A stretch of 64,000 bases of DNA from Pedobacter sp. Leaf41 (GTDB lineage: Bacteria; Bacteroidota; Bacteroidia; Sphingobacteriales; Sphingobacteriaceae). Positions 17,706 to 25,517 of this stretch are shown in pieces. The stretch spans positions 237,946 through 301,945 of the forward strand of contig NZ_LMLE01000008.1 of assembly GCF_001422545.1 (NCBI RefSeq), given 5' to 3'. The translations under genes and the position numbers were made by a program. Under the pieces are notes generated by a model, which was not told the origin of the DNA, searched no databases, and worked only from the letters and a program-made list of their open reading frames with translations. Every line of letters begins with the position of its first letter. Position 1 is the first letter of the stretch.

Positions 17706-18893
17706 TTATCGAATCACTCGCCCTGTTCTATCCACGTTAATCAAATCAAAAGGCTTTAAATACTCGTTGATGATCACTGAAAACTCCCGTCGTGTTAAAA
17801 CCTTTTTCAGATCGTATTTTGAAGAAAATTTATAAGTCTTGTTCCACTTCTTCTCAATTTCAGTTCTGGTGGCATCAACGGCTTTATTCCCAACATAACA
17901 GACCATTGAAATGGTATTATCTAGATCGATTGGAATGTTTTGATGATCATCAAACCAAATTTGAGCTTTGTAATAGTAATCTTTTAGGGGCTGCTTTATT
18001 TCATCGTAAGTAACTGCTTTTTCAGGTTCAAAATAAACCTTTCCCTTTTCTATATCCGCTTTTAAAATTCCGGTAATGCCCACTTTTTGGATTGCCAGCC
18101 AGTTTGAATCAACAATTTTAACATCATCAAAAGGCATTAACGACAATTTGTAAGCTAATAATTCACCTTGAACTCTTTTTAAGTTTGATAAGCTTGTTTT
18201 GGTTTTGTAAAATGCTGCATACGCTGCGGTGGCACCAGCCGCCTGTCCGATTTCAAAATTATCAGGTTTGATGTACAAAATGTTTTCCTGGTTTGGAATC
18301 AGCAAATTATAAAGTGAAAGATAGTCTGATGTTACATTTATGCCAGCAATTGTTGTACGATATAAGTTTTCCGCATAATTAATAGTATTTGTTTCTGCTG
18401 GTTTTAAAGCTTCCATTTTCAACGCTGGAAGTATCTTTTCCACCTGGTCAGTTATCACCAATACCTTTGCTTTAATACTTTTTTCTTTGGTTAATTTCGC
18501 TTCCCAACCACTTCCAGAACGTTTAATATCATAGTATGGCGTATTGTTAATGATATCAAGAAGTTTTGAGCTATCAGCCCAGTTTTTGATTACTGCGTTT
18601 ACGATTTGGGTGGTCATTTCAGGTAACGAAACACTATCGGCAAGTTTTAAGGATTTTCTGGCTCTCTTTTCGAGGGCCCTCACAACGCCATTTTGAGATA
18701 AATTTTTGAAACCGCTTAAGTTGAAACCATCACGCTGTGTTAAAACAATTGCATTTACACCCGACTCCGTAGCCTGAACGCCTGCGGCAAAAGCGGCATT
18801 GGAATTACCTAAAATAAGCACATCTGTTTTAATGGTTTGAGCATGAATAATTAAGGGAATTAAAAATGCAAAGGTAAAAAACAACTTCTTCAT
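17706..18893 (-). CDS. Exported FAD-dependent oxidoreductase-like protein, probably degenerate
   Basis: A 395-residue protein with a signal peptide (about 1-18). It resembles the FAD_oxidored family: a Rossmann start TDVLILGNSNAAFAAG and a late GQAAGATAAYAAF helix typical of these proteins. The canonical GxGxxG is altered to GNSNAA, and the conserved Gly-rich stretch that normally follows the first helix is absent, so flavin binding is doubtful. The last 100 residues look like an unrelated small domain (RREFSVIINEYLKPFDLINV), reminiscent of an S-layer-type or calcium-free EF-like fold. The enzymatic role is unproven. It stands alone between repeats. Confidence 0.6.
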   Translation of the reverse strand: MKKLFFTFAFLIPLIIHAQTIKTDVLILGNSNAAFAAGVQATESGVNAIVLTQRDGFNLSGFKNLSQNGVVRALEKRARKSLKLADSVSLPEMTTQIVNAVIKNWADSSKLLDIINNTPYYDIKRSGSGWEAKLTKEKSIKAKVLVITDQVEKILPALKMEALKPAETNTINYAENLYRTTIAGINVTSDYLSLYNLLIPNQENILYIKPDNFEIGQAAGATAAYAAFYKTKTSLSNLKRVQGELLAYKLSLMPFDDVKIVDSNWLAIQKVGITGILKADIEKGKVYFEPEKAVTYDEIKQPLKDYYYKAQIWFDDHQNIPIDLDNTISMVCYVGNKAVDATRTEIEKKWNKTYKFSSKYDLKKVLTRREFSVIINEYLKPFDLINVDRTGRVIR

Positions 18894-19114
18894 TGGTGGT
18901 GTCTAAAATTAATTGCAATATGCTTTAAATGAATGAATTTTTAATTAAATGAATTGATTATAACTAAATTTAAACAGAAAGACAATACATCCGATTGACC
19001 ATATAAGACACGAAGATTTCATATCGTTCAATAAACTTACATTTTCTTGCCTACCTTAAATGGTAAATTTCTAAACATTTTATAAAATTCATTGAAAAAG
19101 CACAATTTGCTTTT

Positions 19115-19660
19115 ATGGATTTAGAACAACTTAAATACCCAGTCGGGCAGTTTAATATGCCTGAAATTTTTGATGATAGGCAGGCTAAAATCTGGATTGC
19201 TGAAATCGAGGCTTTGCCAGAAATAATCAAAAAAGCAACTGACAATTTAAGCAAAGAGCAACTAAACCAAGCTTATCGCCCCGAAGGATGGACATTAAGG
19301 CAAGTTGTTCATCACCTTCCGGATAGCCACATGAATGCCTACATTCGTTTCAAACAAATTATAACAGAGGATATACCAATCATCAGGCCTTATTATGAAG
19401 AACGCTGGGCAGAAACAGAAGAGGCGAAAAATGACGATATTGAGATGTCCATTATTCTTTTGAAAGGTTTGCATCAGCGCTGGGCGGCTTTTTTAAAAAC
19501 GCTAAAATTGGAAGATTATCAGCGAAAATACATTCACCCGGAACATGGGGAAGAATTTACTTTGGGCAATATGTTGGGCATGTACGCATGGCATGGAAAA
19601 CACCATTTAGCACATATTACAAATACCATGTTCCAAAACATAACCCCTAATCTTCTATGA
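19115..19660 (+). CDS. YfiT/BstA-type DinB-fold metal-dependent thiol transferase
   Basis: A 181-residue cytosolic four-helix DinB-fold protein. The YfiT signature is plain: an N-terminal LKYPVGQF, the metal ligand region VVHHLPDSHMN (H67 and neighbours), and YAWHGKHHLAHI near the end (H160, H164). The family includes the bacillithiol S-transferase BstA of Firmicutes; many Bacteroidota encode it and make bacillithiol. Nothing in this window shows thiol synthesis, so the cofactor is inferred. It is monocistronic, divergent from the FAD-like gene. Confidence 0.82.
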   Translation: MDLEQLKYPVGQFNMPEIFDDRQAKIWIAEIEALPEIIKKATDNLSKEQLNQAYRPEGWTLRQVVHHLPDSHMNAYIRFKQIITEDIPIIRPYYEERWAETEEAKNDDIEMSIILLKGLHQRWAAFLKTLKLEDYQRKYIHPEHGEEFTLGNMLGMYAWHGKHHLAHITNTMFQNITPNLL

Positions 19661-19747
19661 TAAATTGCCATCTACATAGCACAAGCCATGCGGCAAGCAT
19701 GCGAGTAATAATTGAATGGTATAGAATTTTAGAGCAGTATTTTAATT

Positions 19748-19814
19748 TGCTATTCTGAACGCAGCGAAGAATTTTTTTAAGCGGCAGCAGACGCTTCGTG
19801 CCTCGGTATGACAG
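19748..19814. repeat. Dispersed repeat, CTGAACGCAGCGAAGAAT family
   Basis: TATTCTGAACGCAGCGAAGA, then a T run, then ACGCTTCGTGCCTCGGTATG. This is an imperfect palindrome related to the repeats at 13027 and 37480. It lies between the convergent YfiT and dioxygenase genes. Confidence 0.6.
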
Positions 19815-19821
19815 TGGTTTC

Positions 19822-20646
19822 TTATCCCACCAAAAGCGATGTCATGGTTAATGAACCACCAACCGCTTTATCGTTAAAGAAAGACACCTCTTCTTTATCA
19901 TTTTTCAATCCTAAATTATAGATCAATGGCAGATAATGCTCTGGCGTAGGAATAGCCAACATGGCATCGGTGCCTAAATTCCTGTAATTAATGAGTGGTT
20001 GGTGATCGCCATTTGCGATAAGATTTTTGAATTTCTCATTCATTTCATTTGCCCAATCGTATCCGCCTCCATTAATCATTTCCCAACTTATCATGCGGAG
20101 ATTATGCACCATGTTTCCGCTGCCGATAACCAGAACACCCTTCTTGCGTAGCGCATAAATCTCTTTAGCAATTTCATAATGTTGCTCTGGAGATTTTGTA
20201 TAATCTATACTCAACTGAAGAACTGGAATGTTAGCTTCGGGATACATGTGTTTTACAACAGTCCAGGTACCATGATCCAAACCCCAATCGTGGTCTAAGC
20301 CAATTGGTGTAGAATGAACTAATGTTGGAATTTCAGTGGCCAGTTTGGCATCACCCGGTGCAGGATATTGAACATCGAAAAGTGCTTGCGGAAATCCCCC
20401 AAAATCATGAATGGTTGAAGGAAAATCCATCGCGGTAACAAAAGTTCCATGGGTATACCAATGTGCAGAAACCACCAATACCGCTTTTGGTACCGGAATG
20501 TTTTTTGCCAAATCTGCCCAACTTTGGCTAAACTCATTGTTTTCAATGCCGTTCATCGGCGAGCCATGGCCAATAAAAATCGTTGGCATTAAATCGGTTT
20601 GCGGCAAACGTTGGGTAAAGCTTCTAAATTGTGATAATGTTGACAT
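19822..20646 (-). CDS. ygiD: Class III extradiol ring-cleavage dioxygenase (YgiD/DODA type)
   Basis: A 274-residue LigB-fold enzyme. Signatures are TIFIGHGSPMNGIENN near residue 22, VVSAHWYTHG, the DHGTWTVVKHMYPEANIPV block, and the IGSGNMVHNLR segment, which together supply the metal ligands. Characterised relatives open the aromatic ring of catechols such as DOPA at the 4,5 position. The natural substrate here is unknown. Single gene, with no pathway neighbours for aromatic catabolism. Confidence 0.88.
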   Translation of the reverse strand: MSTLSQFRSFTQRLPQTDLMPTIFIGHGSPMNGIENNEFSQSWADLAKNIPVPKAVLVVSAHWYTHGTFVTAMDFPSTIHDFGGFPQALFDVQYPAPGDAKLATEIPTLVHSTPIGLDHDWGLDHGTWTVVKHMYPEANIPVLQLSIDYTKSPEQHYEIAKEIYALRKKGVLVIGSGNMVHNLRMISWEMINGGGYDWANEMNEKFKNLIANGDHQPLINYRNLGTDAMLAIPTPEHYLPLIYNLGLKNDKEEVSFFNDKAVGGSLTMTSLLVG

Positions 20647-20760
20647 GATGTTTAAATTATCTTTAAAGTTACTTTATTCCATCTTCCTACAGCTTGATGT
20701 ATGTTAGGAAAAAGGGTTAGCCAACTTCTTGCATTTGATCCGTAAACTAAGTTAGAGACA

Positions 20761-20841
20761 ATGAAAACAAAGGTGCCTGATAAGCTACTGTGGTTGATGG
20801 TGGCCGAATGGTGTAAGCGAGAGATAAAAATTCCTATTTAA
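20761..20841 (+). CDS. Possible 26-residue small protein ahead of a terminator
   Basis: An ATG frame after GAGACA encodes MKTKVPDKLLWLMVAEWCKR and six more residues, ending exactly at the left foot of the strong hairpin at 20841. No relative is recognised and no clear promoter is seen. The only support is its position just before an intrinsic terminator on the plus strand, where no other plus gene ends. It may be chance. Confidence 0.2.
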   Translation: MKTKVPDKLLWLMVAEWCKREIKIPI

Positions 20842-20887
20842 AAGTAAAAGCCGGGCTTTTTGAGGTCGGCTTTTACTTTGATTTTTC
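20841..20887. terminator. Strong bidirectional hairpin terminator
   Basis: A perfect 13-bp stem (AAAGTAAAAGCCG / CGGCTTTTACTTT) with a 13-nt loop is followed on the plus strand by GATTTTTC. On the minus strand it lies about 45 nt past the stop of the DUF3347 gene and can end that transcript. Confidence 0.75.
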
Positions 20888-20923
20888 AAGGGTTGCACAT
20901 CATGTTTACGATATGCAGTTTCA

Positions 20924-21427
20924 CTAGTTTGATTTTATCGTTTCAGAAACATCGCCACACTCAAACATCATGCTTCCATAATACGGGTTTTCGATGCTTT
21001 CTTTTTCATTTAACCAGCTTGCTTTCGCCATTGGGCAGTGTTGAACGTAAACCGTAGCATTGTTAAATTTGATGTTACGTACGGTTTTAATCATCGCTGA
21101 AGAAATTCCTTCAAAAGATTTTCTTTGTGCTTTGATATCTTTCCCTGTAGCCAATTCAGTTGCTTTTGCCTTAATTATTTTTGCCTGTTCCATCCACAAT
21201 GTGTGTTGTGTGGCCGGCAAATCGTTGTGGGGGATGGCCTCTACTTTTGCTGATAATGCTTTCACTTTTTCTGCTGCTACATCTTTCTTATCGGTTGCTA
21301 GCGCATTCTTCACATCATAATAAGCCGTTAAGGCTTGGTTAAAAGCAGCATCAGTTTTACTTTGTGCGAAAGTTAATTTCGTTGTTGCAATGGCGATAAT
21401 AGCCATCATGATCATTATTTTTTTCAT
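20924..21427 (-). CDS. DUF3347 family periplasmic protein, copper-cluster member
   Basis: A 167-residue protein with a signal peptide (about 1-21, ending TFA-QS). The DUF3347 domain is recognisable from the helical N-half and the conserved tail VYVQHCPMAKASW, then NPYYGSMMFECGDV. Its Cys, Met and His residues suit copper binding. The family usually occurs with heavy-metal efflux or sequestration genes in Bacteroidota, which fits the HMA-domain and HYC_CC_PP genes just upstream. Metal identity is inferred. The gap to the outer-membrane protein gene is 83 bp. Confidence 0.82.
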   Translation of the reverse strand: MKKIMIMMAIIAIATTKLTFAQSKTDAAFNQALTAYYDVKNALATDKKDVAAEKVKALSAKVEAIPHNDLPATQHTLWMEQAKIIKAKATELATGKDIKAQRKSFEGISSAMIKTVRNIKFNNATVYVQHCPMAKASWLNEKESIENPYYGSMMFECGDVSETIKSN

Positions 21428-21510
21428 CTTGAGTATATTGTTTTGTTTGCGCTGAAGCTTGTATAATCAACAAATTAATTTTAGTTGCTTAATTCACGTT
21501 CAACTTTAAT

Positions 21511-22326
21511 TTATTTTAAAGCATTAAAAAAGTTAAATTCTGCTCTCAGCAGATACATGTTTTTGGTATATCTATTGGCCATATTTCCTGTCGCCTGAAA
21601 CCGGTAGCCCAAATCGATTCTGGTTGTGCTATTCAAAATAACCTGAAAGGCAGGGGCTAAATCCAAATACGATTCGCCTGAGTTTGGATCTGTCTTGCCC
21701 AATATTTCAAAATACAAATTAAAATTAGGTTGCTTGTAATCTTTGTACACGAAAGGCAAAACCAGATATCCGGAGGATAAACTATAAGAAAGCATCTGAT
21801 CAGGTTGTGGCGTATTCAATCTTAGCACCTTATCGTTTTTTTCAAAAGCATTCGAATAACCTAATGTTGCTGAAATTGCCAGTTTATGCAACAGCTGCGT
21901 AAATATTAACCCCGCTTGCCAACCACTATTATCCCCTTCTAAATTAATATCCCTGCTAAATCCCGGCCTTTTGCTTGTACTTATTCTACCAAACGCAGCA
22001 GCCCTGAAATGACTTTGGCTTTCATCAATTGATAAAAAACGATATTTCGCATATAAACTTCCACCCTCCACACGAAAACGACCGTCAAAATCTGACAGAA
22101 AACCTTGTGCATGCATCATCAGGTTTTTGTTGAAACCAAACATGACTTCTGGAATAGTTCTGCTCACAAAACCAGGATTGTTAAACATGCCCTCATTGGT
22201 AATACGAACACCAATTGATTTGGTAGACATATTGCTTGCTGGCTCAGTGAAAACGTACAACTCCTGACTAAAAGCCATACCAGCAGCGCCAATCAAAATC
22301 AGCGCCGTTAAAAAAATCCTTTTCAT
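21511..22326 (-). CDS. Putative outer-membrane beta-barrel protein in metal cluster
   Basis: A 271-residue protein. A longer frame starts at 22353 inside the upstream gene, but the ATG at 22326 gives a clean signal peptide (MKRIFLTALILIGAAGMAFS-Q) and lies 1 bp after the preceding stop. The mature part alternates polar and aromatic residues (LYAKYRFLS, FRAAAFGRIS, IDLGYRFQATG) and ends with an aromatic strand, LLRAEFNFF, as in transmembrane beta-barrels. I do not recognise a named family. Its tight coupling to the HMA protein suggests a role in export or sensing of the same metal. Confidence 0.7.
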   Translation of the reverse strand: MKRIFLTALILIGAAGMAFSQELYVFTEPASNMSTKSIGVRITNEGMFNNPGFVSRTIPEVMFGFNKNLMMHAQGFLSDFDGRFRVEGGSLYAKYRFLSIDESQSHFRAAAFGRISTSKRPGFSRDINLEGDNSGWQAGLIFTQLLHKLAISATLGYSNAFEKNDKVLRLNTPQPDQMLSYSLSSGYLVLPFVYKDYKQPNFNLYFEILGKTDPNSGESYLDLAPAFQVILNSTTRIDLGYRFQATGNMANRYTKNMYLLRAEFNFFNALK

Positions 22327-22327
22327 T

Positions 22328-22864
22328 TTAAGAAAGAACCAGGTGATAAACACGCATTTTTTTACCGTTTACAACAGCGGTTCCGTTTGCATACGCATCA
22401 GAATTTACGGTAGCCGATTGTTTTTTAAATGCAGAACCAGAAATGAAATTCTTATCAATAACCGAGGCTTTGACCGTTCCGTTTAAAGTTTTGTTTTTGG
22501 CATTTACAAAACGATAAACATTACCGTCAACAATTGCCTGACCTTTATCATCTATTTTTACCTGATTAAAAGTGAAGTCCGCGGTTAAACCACCAACCGA
22601 AAAGCCAGCATCCTGTACTTTTTTGCGCACCATATCTAAGTTGATATCAGCGCCTTTCTTGAAATTTAAAACGAAGATGTTTTTGTTTAAATCTGGTTTA
22701 ACAGAGTTGATGAAACCCAAAGTTTCTAAAGATTTTTGAGTGGCGTTGGAACACATTGAACAGGTTAAACCAGTTACCTGTAAATCGGCTGTTGATATTT
22801 GTTGTGCCGAAACCTGTGCGGCGAAGATTAGCATAATAATGCTGAATAATTTTATTGTTTTCAT
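22328..22864 (-). CDS. Exported heavy-metal-associated (HMA) domain protein
   Basis: A 178-residue protein. A signal peptide (about 1-20) is followed by a single HMA fold, about residues 25-92, with the metal motif GLTCSMCSNA (C35, C38). The C-terminal 80 residues are a basic, beta-rich extension (GNVYRFVNAKNKTLNGTVKA) without cysteines that I cannot assign. HMA domains bind Cu(I) or other soft metals; being exported, this one would act as a periplasmic metal chaperone or scavenger. Its stop lies 1 bp from the start of the outer-membrane protein. Confidence 0.85.
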   Translation of the reverse strand: MKTIKLFSIIMLIFAAQVSAQQISTADLQVTGLTCSMCSNATQKSLETLGFINSVKPDLNKNIFVLNFKKGADINLDMVRKKVQDAGFSVGGLTADFTFNQVKIDDKGQAIVDGNVYRFVNAKNKTLNGTVKASVIDKNFISGSAFKKQSATVNSDAYANGTAVVNGKKMRVYHLVLS

Positions 22865-22893
22865 GATTTTTGAAATTAGAATTTTTAATTACT

Positions 22894-22981
22894 CGCCATT
22901 TCGACTGAGTGATTCACGACGGAGAAATCTAATTCATATAGATCTCTCTCACTCCGTTATACTTCTTTCGAGGTAACAGAC
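22894..22981. repeat. Imperfect palindromic repeat (TTTCGACTGAG...GGAGAAATCT family)
   Basis: CGCCATTTCGACTGAGTGAT and CGGAGAAATCTA on the left mirror TAGATCTCTCTCACTCCG and TTTCGAGGTAACAGAC on the right. It is a common Bacteroidota-style intergenic palindrome. It separates the HMA gene from the HYC_CC_PP gene. Confidence 0.55.
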
Positions 22982-22994
22982 GTGAAGAAAAATC

Positions 22995-23399
22995 CTAATT
23001 CCTGAAAATGCAATTGAAAACATGCAAAGCAACCCCTAAAGAAAGTGGAGGTGCTTTATTGCTGATTTTGCTAAAATATGGGGGGGTAATATTTGAAAGA
23101 AATTCTAAAACTGGCGGATGTAGAAACAGTTGAATAGAAAATAACTTTGGCATTTGTGTTTGTGCCTCAGTTTGGTGACTGTCCTTAACTTTAACAGTTA
23201 CCTGCGTGTTTTTACAACAACCATCATCCTTAATTTTTTCAGCAGGAATATCTGCACAAAACTTACAAGAAATTTCGTTGCTAAACAGTTTAACATTCTC
23301 TAGTTTGCCGCCGCAAAAATGCAAACTTAAAGCCAAACCCATAACACTAACCGCATAGAATACGGCCAAAGAAAGTGCTATTTTTTGTTTCAACTTCAT
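22995..23399 (-). CDS. HYC_CC_PP family small exported/membrane protein
   Basis: A 134-residue protein with an N-terminal hydrophobic helix (about 7-26). The three landmarks that name the family are present: HFC (27-29, the HYC position), CC (61-62) and PP (117-118), plus an extra CKFC pair (45-48). It is a Bacteroidota family of unknown function often found by metal-resistance genes. Six or more conserved cysteines and a histidine suggest soft-metal binding. A -7 box sits 5 bp before the ATG. It is likely the first gene of the copper-type cluster. Confidence 0.78.
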   Translation of the reverse strand: MKLKQKIALSLAVFYAVSVMGLALSLHFCGGKLENVKLFSNEISCKFCADIPAEKIKDDGCCKNTQVTVKVKDSHQTEAQTQMPKLFSIQLFLHPPVLEFLSNITPPYFSKISNKAPPLSLGVALHVFNCIFRN

Positions 23400-23404
23400 T
23401 TATA

Positions 23405-23412
23405 CAAAGATA
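23405..23412 (-). promoter_or_regulatory. -7 box 5 bp from the HYC_CC_PP start codon
   Basis: The minus strand reads TATCTTTG, a full TAnnTTTG match, followed after 5 bases by the ATG. Initiation at the usual distance would give a leaderless mRNA. No -33 element is clear. Confidence 0.5.
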
Positions 23413-23492
23413 TGGCAAAAAAAATTGAATAATGACACTCATTATTTATTGAAATTCATTTTTTAGTTTAATTTAGCCTTAAACACAAATAA

Positions 23493-24221
23493 ATGAAGAA
23501 ATTATTATTATTCGTTTGCGCTTTTTCGATGTTTTCGGCCTTTGCTGCGAAGCCTAAAAATCAATATATCAGAATAAAAACGGAGTTTGGAGAATGCATT
23601 GTAAAACTTTATAATGAAACCCCTTTACATCGGGAAAATTTTTTGAAACTTGCAAAAGATGGTTATTACAACGGAACGTTATTTCACAGAGTGATAAAGG
23701 ATTTCATGATTCAGGGCGGTGATCCGGATTCGAGAAATGCTAAGCCAGACTCTTTACTTGGAGAAGGCGGCCCGAAGTATACCATTCCAGCCGAATTTAG
23801 AGACAGTTTATTTCATAAGAAAGGCGTTCTGGCTGCTGCAAGAGAGGGCGATATGGTTAACCCCAAAAAAGAATCTAGCGGAAGTCAGTTTTATTTAGTG
23901 CAAGGCAAGGTTTTTACTGATGAGCAGTTGAATGCTCTCGAAGAAAAACGATTGAAGTTTAAATTACCGGAATATCAGAGGCAGGTTTATAAAACCATCG
24001 GCGGTACACCGCATTTAGATAGAAATTACACCGTTTTTGGCGAAATTGTGGTTGGCTTAGATATGGTTGATAAAATCGCTATGCTACAAACCGATAAAAA
24101 TAATCGCCCTAAACAAGATGTTAAAATGGATATTAGCATTTTGAAAAAGAGGGAAGCGAAGAAATTGGAAAAAAAACTGTTGCAGGATTCTTTAAAAGAT
24201 AAAATGATAACAAAGCATTGA
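23493..24221 (+). CDS. Exported cyclophilin-type peptidyl-prolyl isomerase
   Basis: A 242-residue protein. A signal peptide (about 1-18, ending FAA-KP) precedes a cyclophilin domain, about residues 25-205, with LFHRVIKDFMIQGGDPDS, the SSGSQFYLVQG block and the YTVFGEIVVGLDMVDKI end motif. A 35-residue Lys-rich tail follows. It catalyses proline isomerisation during periplasmic protein folding. Its TGA shares one base with the ATG of the exonuclease gene, so the two are translationally coupled. Confidence 0.92.
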   Translation: MKKLLLFVCAFSMFSAFAAKPKNQYIRIKTEFGECIVKLYNETPLHRENFLKLAKDGYYNGTLFHRVIKDFMIQGGDPDSRNAKPDSLLGEGGPKYTIPAEFRDSLFHKKGVLAAAREGDMVNPKKESSGSQFYLVQGKVFTDEQLNALEEKRLKFKLPEYQRQVYKTIGGTPHLDRNYTVFGEIVVGLDMVDKIAMLQTDKNNRPKQDVKMDISILKKREAKKLEKKLLQDSLKDKMITKH

Positions 24222-24988
24222 TGAAAATCATCTCTTATAACGTTAACGGAATTCGAGCAGCAAGTACCAAAAACTTTTTCGGCTGGTTGCAAGCTACCAA
24301 TGCTGATATAGTTTGCCTGCAGGAAGTGAAAGCATTGCCTGTACAAATTCCAGAAATTATAGCTTTAATTGAGCAACTCGGTTACCATCATTATTGGTAT
24401 CCAGCTGAAAAAAAGGGATATAGTGGTGTGGCGATTCTAACCAAAATAAAGCCTAGTCATGTAGAGTATGGATGTGGAGAGGAATGGATTGATAAAGAAG
24501 GTCGAGTTATAAGAGCTGATTTTGATGATTTTTCCCTCATGAGTTTGTACATGCCGTCAGGTTCGAGCGGCGACGAACGGCAAGTAAAAAAATACGAGTT
24601 CATGCGCTTTTTCGATGGATACATTGGCGAATTGCGGAACGAAATACCTAATTTAATTGTAAGTGGGGATTATAACATTTGCCATACTTCCATTGATATT
24701 CATAATCCAAAATCGAATGCCAATTCATCAGGATTTTTGCCCGAAGAACGTGAATGGATGCAGTTATTTCTCGAAAATGGTTTCATAGATACTTTCCGTC
24801 ATTTTAATAAAGATCCACACCATTACACCTGGTGGAGCTATCGTGCGGGTTCGAGAGGGAAGAACCTGGGTTGGCGCATCGATTATCACCTGGCCACAAA
24901 GTCTCTCGAAAGTAGGCTGAAAAATGTGAGGATTTTGCCTGATGCCATCCACTCTGATCACTGCCCTGTTTTATTGGAATTGGAATAA
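24221..24988 (+). CDS. xth: Exodeoxyribonuclease III / AP endonuclease
   Basis: A 255-residue DNA repair enzyme of the exonuclease-endonuclease-phosphatase fold. Landmarks are MKIISYNVNGIRAA, the metal-binding glutamate in CLQEVKA, LYMPSGSSGDERQ, SGDYNICH, WRIDYHLA and the terminal HSDHCPVLLE. It cleaves at abasic sites and degrades 3' ends. The ATG overlapping the cyclophilin stop is preferred over the TTG one codon earlier. Confidence 0.95.
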   Translation: MKIISYNVNGIRAASTKNFFGWLQATNADIVCLQEVKALPVQIPEIIALIEQLGYHHYWYPAEKKGYSGVAILTKIKPSHVEYGCGEEWIDKEGRVIRADFDDFSLMSLYMPSGSSGDERQVKKYEFMRFFDGYIGELRNEIPNLIVSGDYNICHTSIDIHNPKSNANSSGFLPEEREWMQLFLENGFIDTFRHFNKDPHHYTWWSYRAGSRGKNLGWRIDYHLATKSLESRLKNVRILPDAIHSDHCPVLLELE

Positions 24989-25348
24989 ATCTGTCGGTAA
25001 CAAGTCAGGATTTTAATTCGCTTAACTCATCACAGCTTGAAGAACAGGTAACCAACTCCTTAAATATCTAGCGGAATCGCTTTTAGAGGGAGAAGATGTT
25101 TTTATACTCGGTCAATTTGAAATTTAAGGGACCATGTTTGTCAATTTTCGAGAAATTTGTTTCTGCGAAAATCAGCGTAATCTGCAGGAGCTTAAAAGGC
25201 AATAAACGATCGGCCTGCTATAAAGCTGTCGTGAGTTGAAATCATTCCCGCGGGTTTCGGGAATTTACCCTGATATGAATAGCTAAGTAGAAAGGTTAAA
25301 TCGTCCGAAGCGGACAAATAATTGACCAAGATTTAAATAGAAAAATTC
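24989..25348. other. 360-bp gap between convergent genes, no gene seen
   Basis: The gap contains a fragment of the GCAGATTACGCTGATTTTCG repeat family (25162-25188; see 52051) and a hairpin ATTCCCG-N7-CGGGAAT (25244-25264) related to the one at 26171. No open frame of credible composition and no tRNA-like fold was found by eye. Confidence 0.5.
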
Positions 25349-25507
25349 CTATAAATGCTCTTCCTCGTATTTCTCGCCAGCTTTCAACATCAGCTCAATT
25401 TGCTCCAAATCCTCAGCGGTAAGCTCTTCTTTTTCCTGCAATTCAAATACCGCAACCATGTTCTCTTCATACTGTTTTTCGGTTTTGATAACGATTTCCT
25501 GTGCCAT
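25349..25507 (-). CDS. 52-residue acidic helical protein, unknown
   Basis: A short frame from ATG at 25507 encodes MAQEIVIKTEKQYEENMVAV, continues FELQEKEELTAEDLEQIELM and ends KYEEEHL. It is highly acidic, lacks cysteine and tryptophan, and should be fully helical. It follows the formyl-THF cyclo-ligase stop by 10 bp on the same strand, so it is probably co-transcribed. Composition and codon use resemble a real gene. It looks like one of the small HTH-less antitoxin-sized proteins, but no toxin is adjacent and I do not assign a function. Confidence 0.6.
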   Translation of the reverse strand: MAQEIVIKTEKQYEENMVAVFELQEKEELTAEDLEQIELMLKAGEKYEEEHL

Positions 25508-25517
25508 GATTAAAAGC

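Noticed and set aside
20924..21427. DUF3347 protein as an adhesin or peptidase
   Set aside because: The conserved tail with CPMAK and NPYYGSM matches the metal-linked DUF3347 family; no catalytic motif is present.
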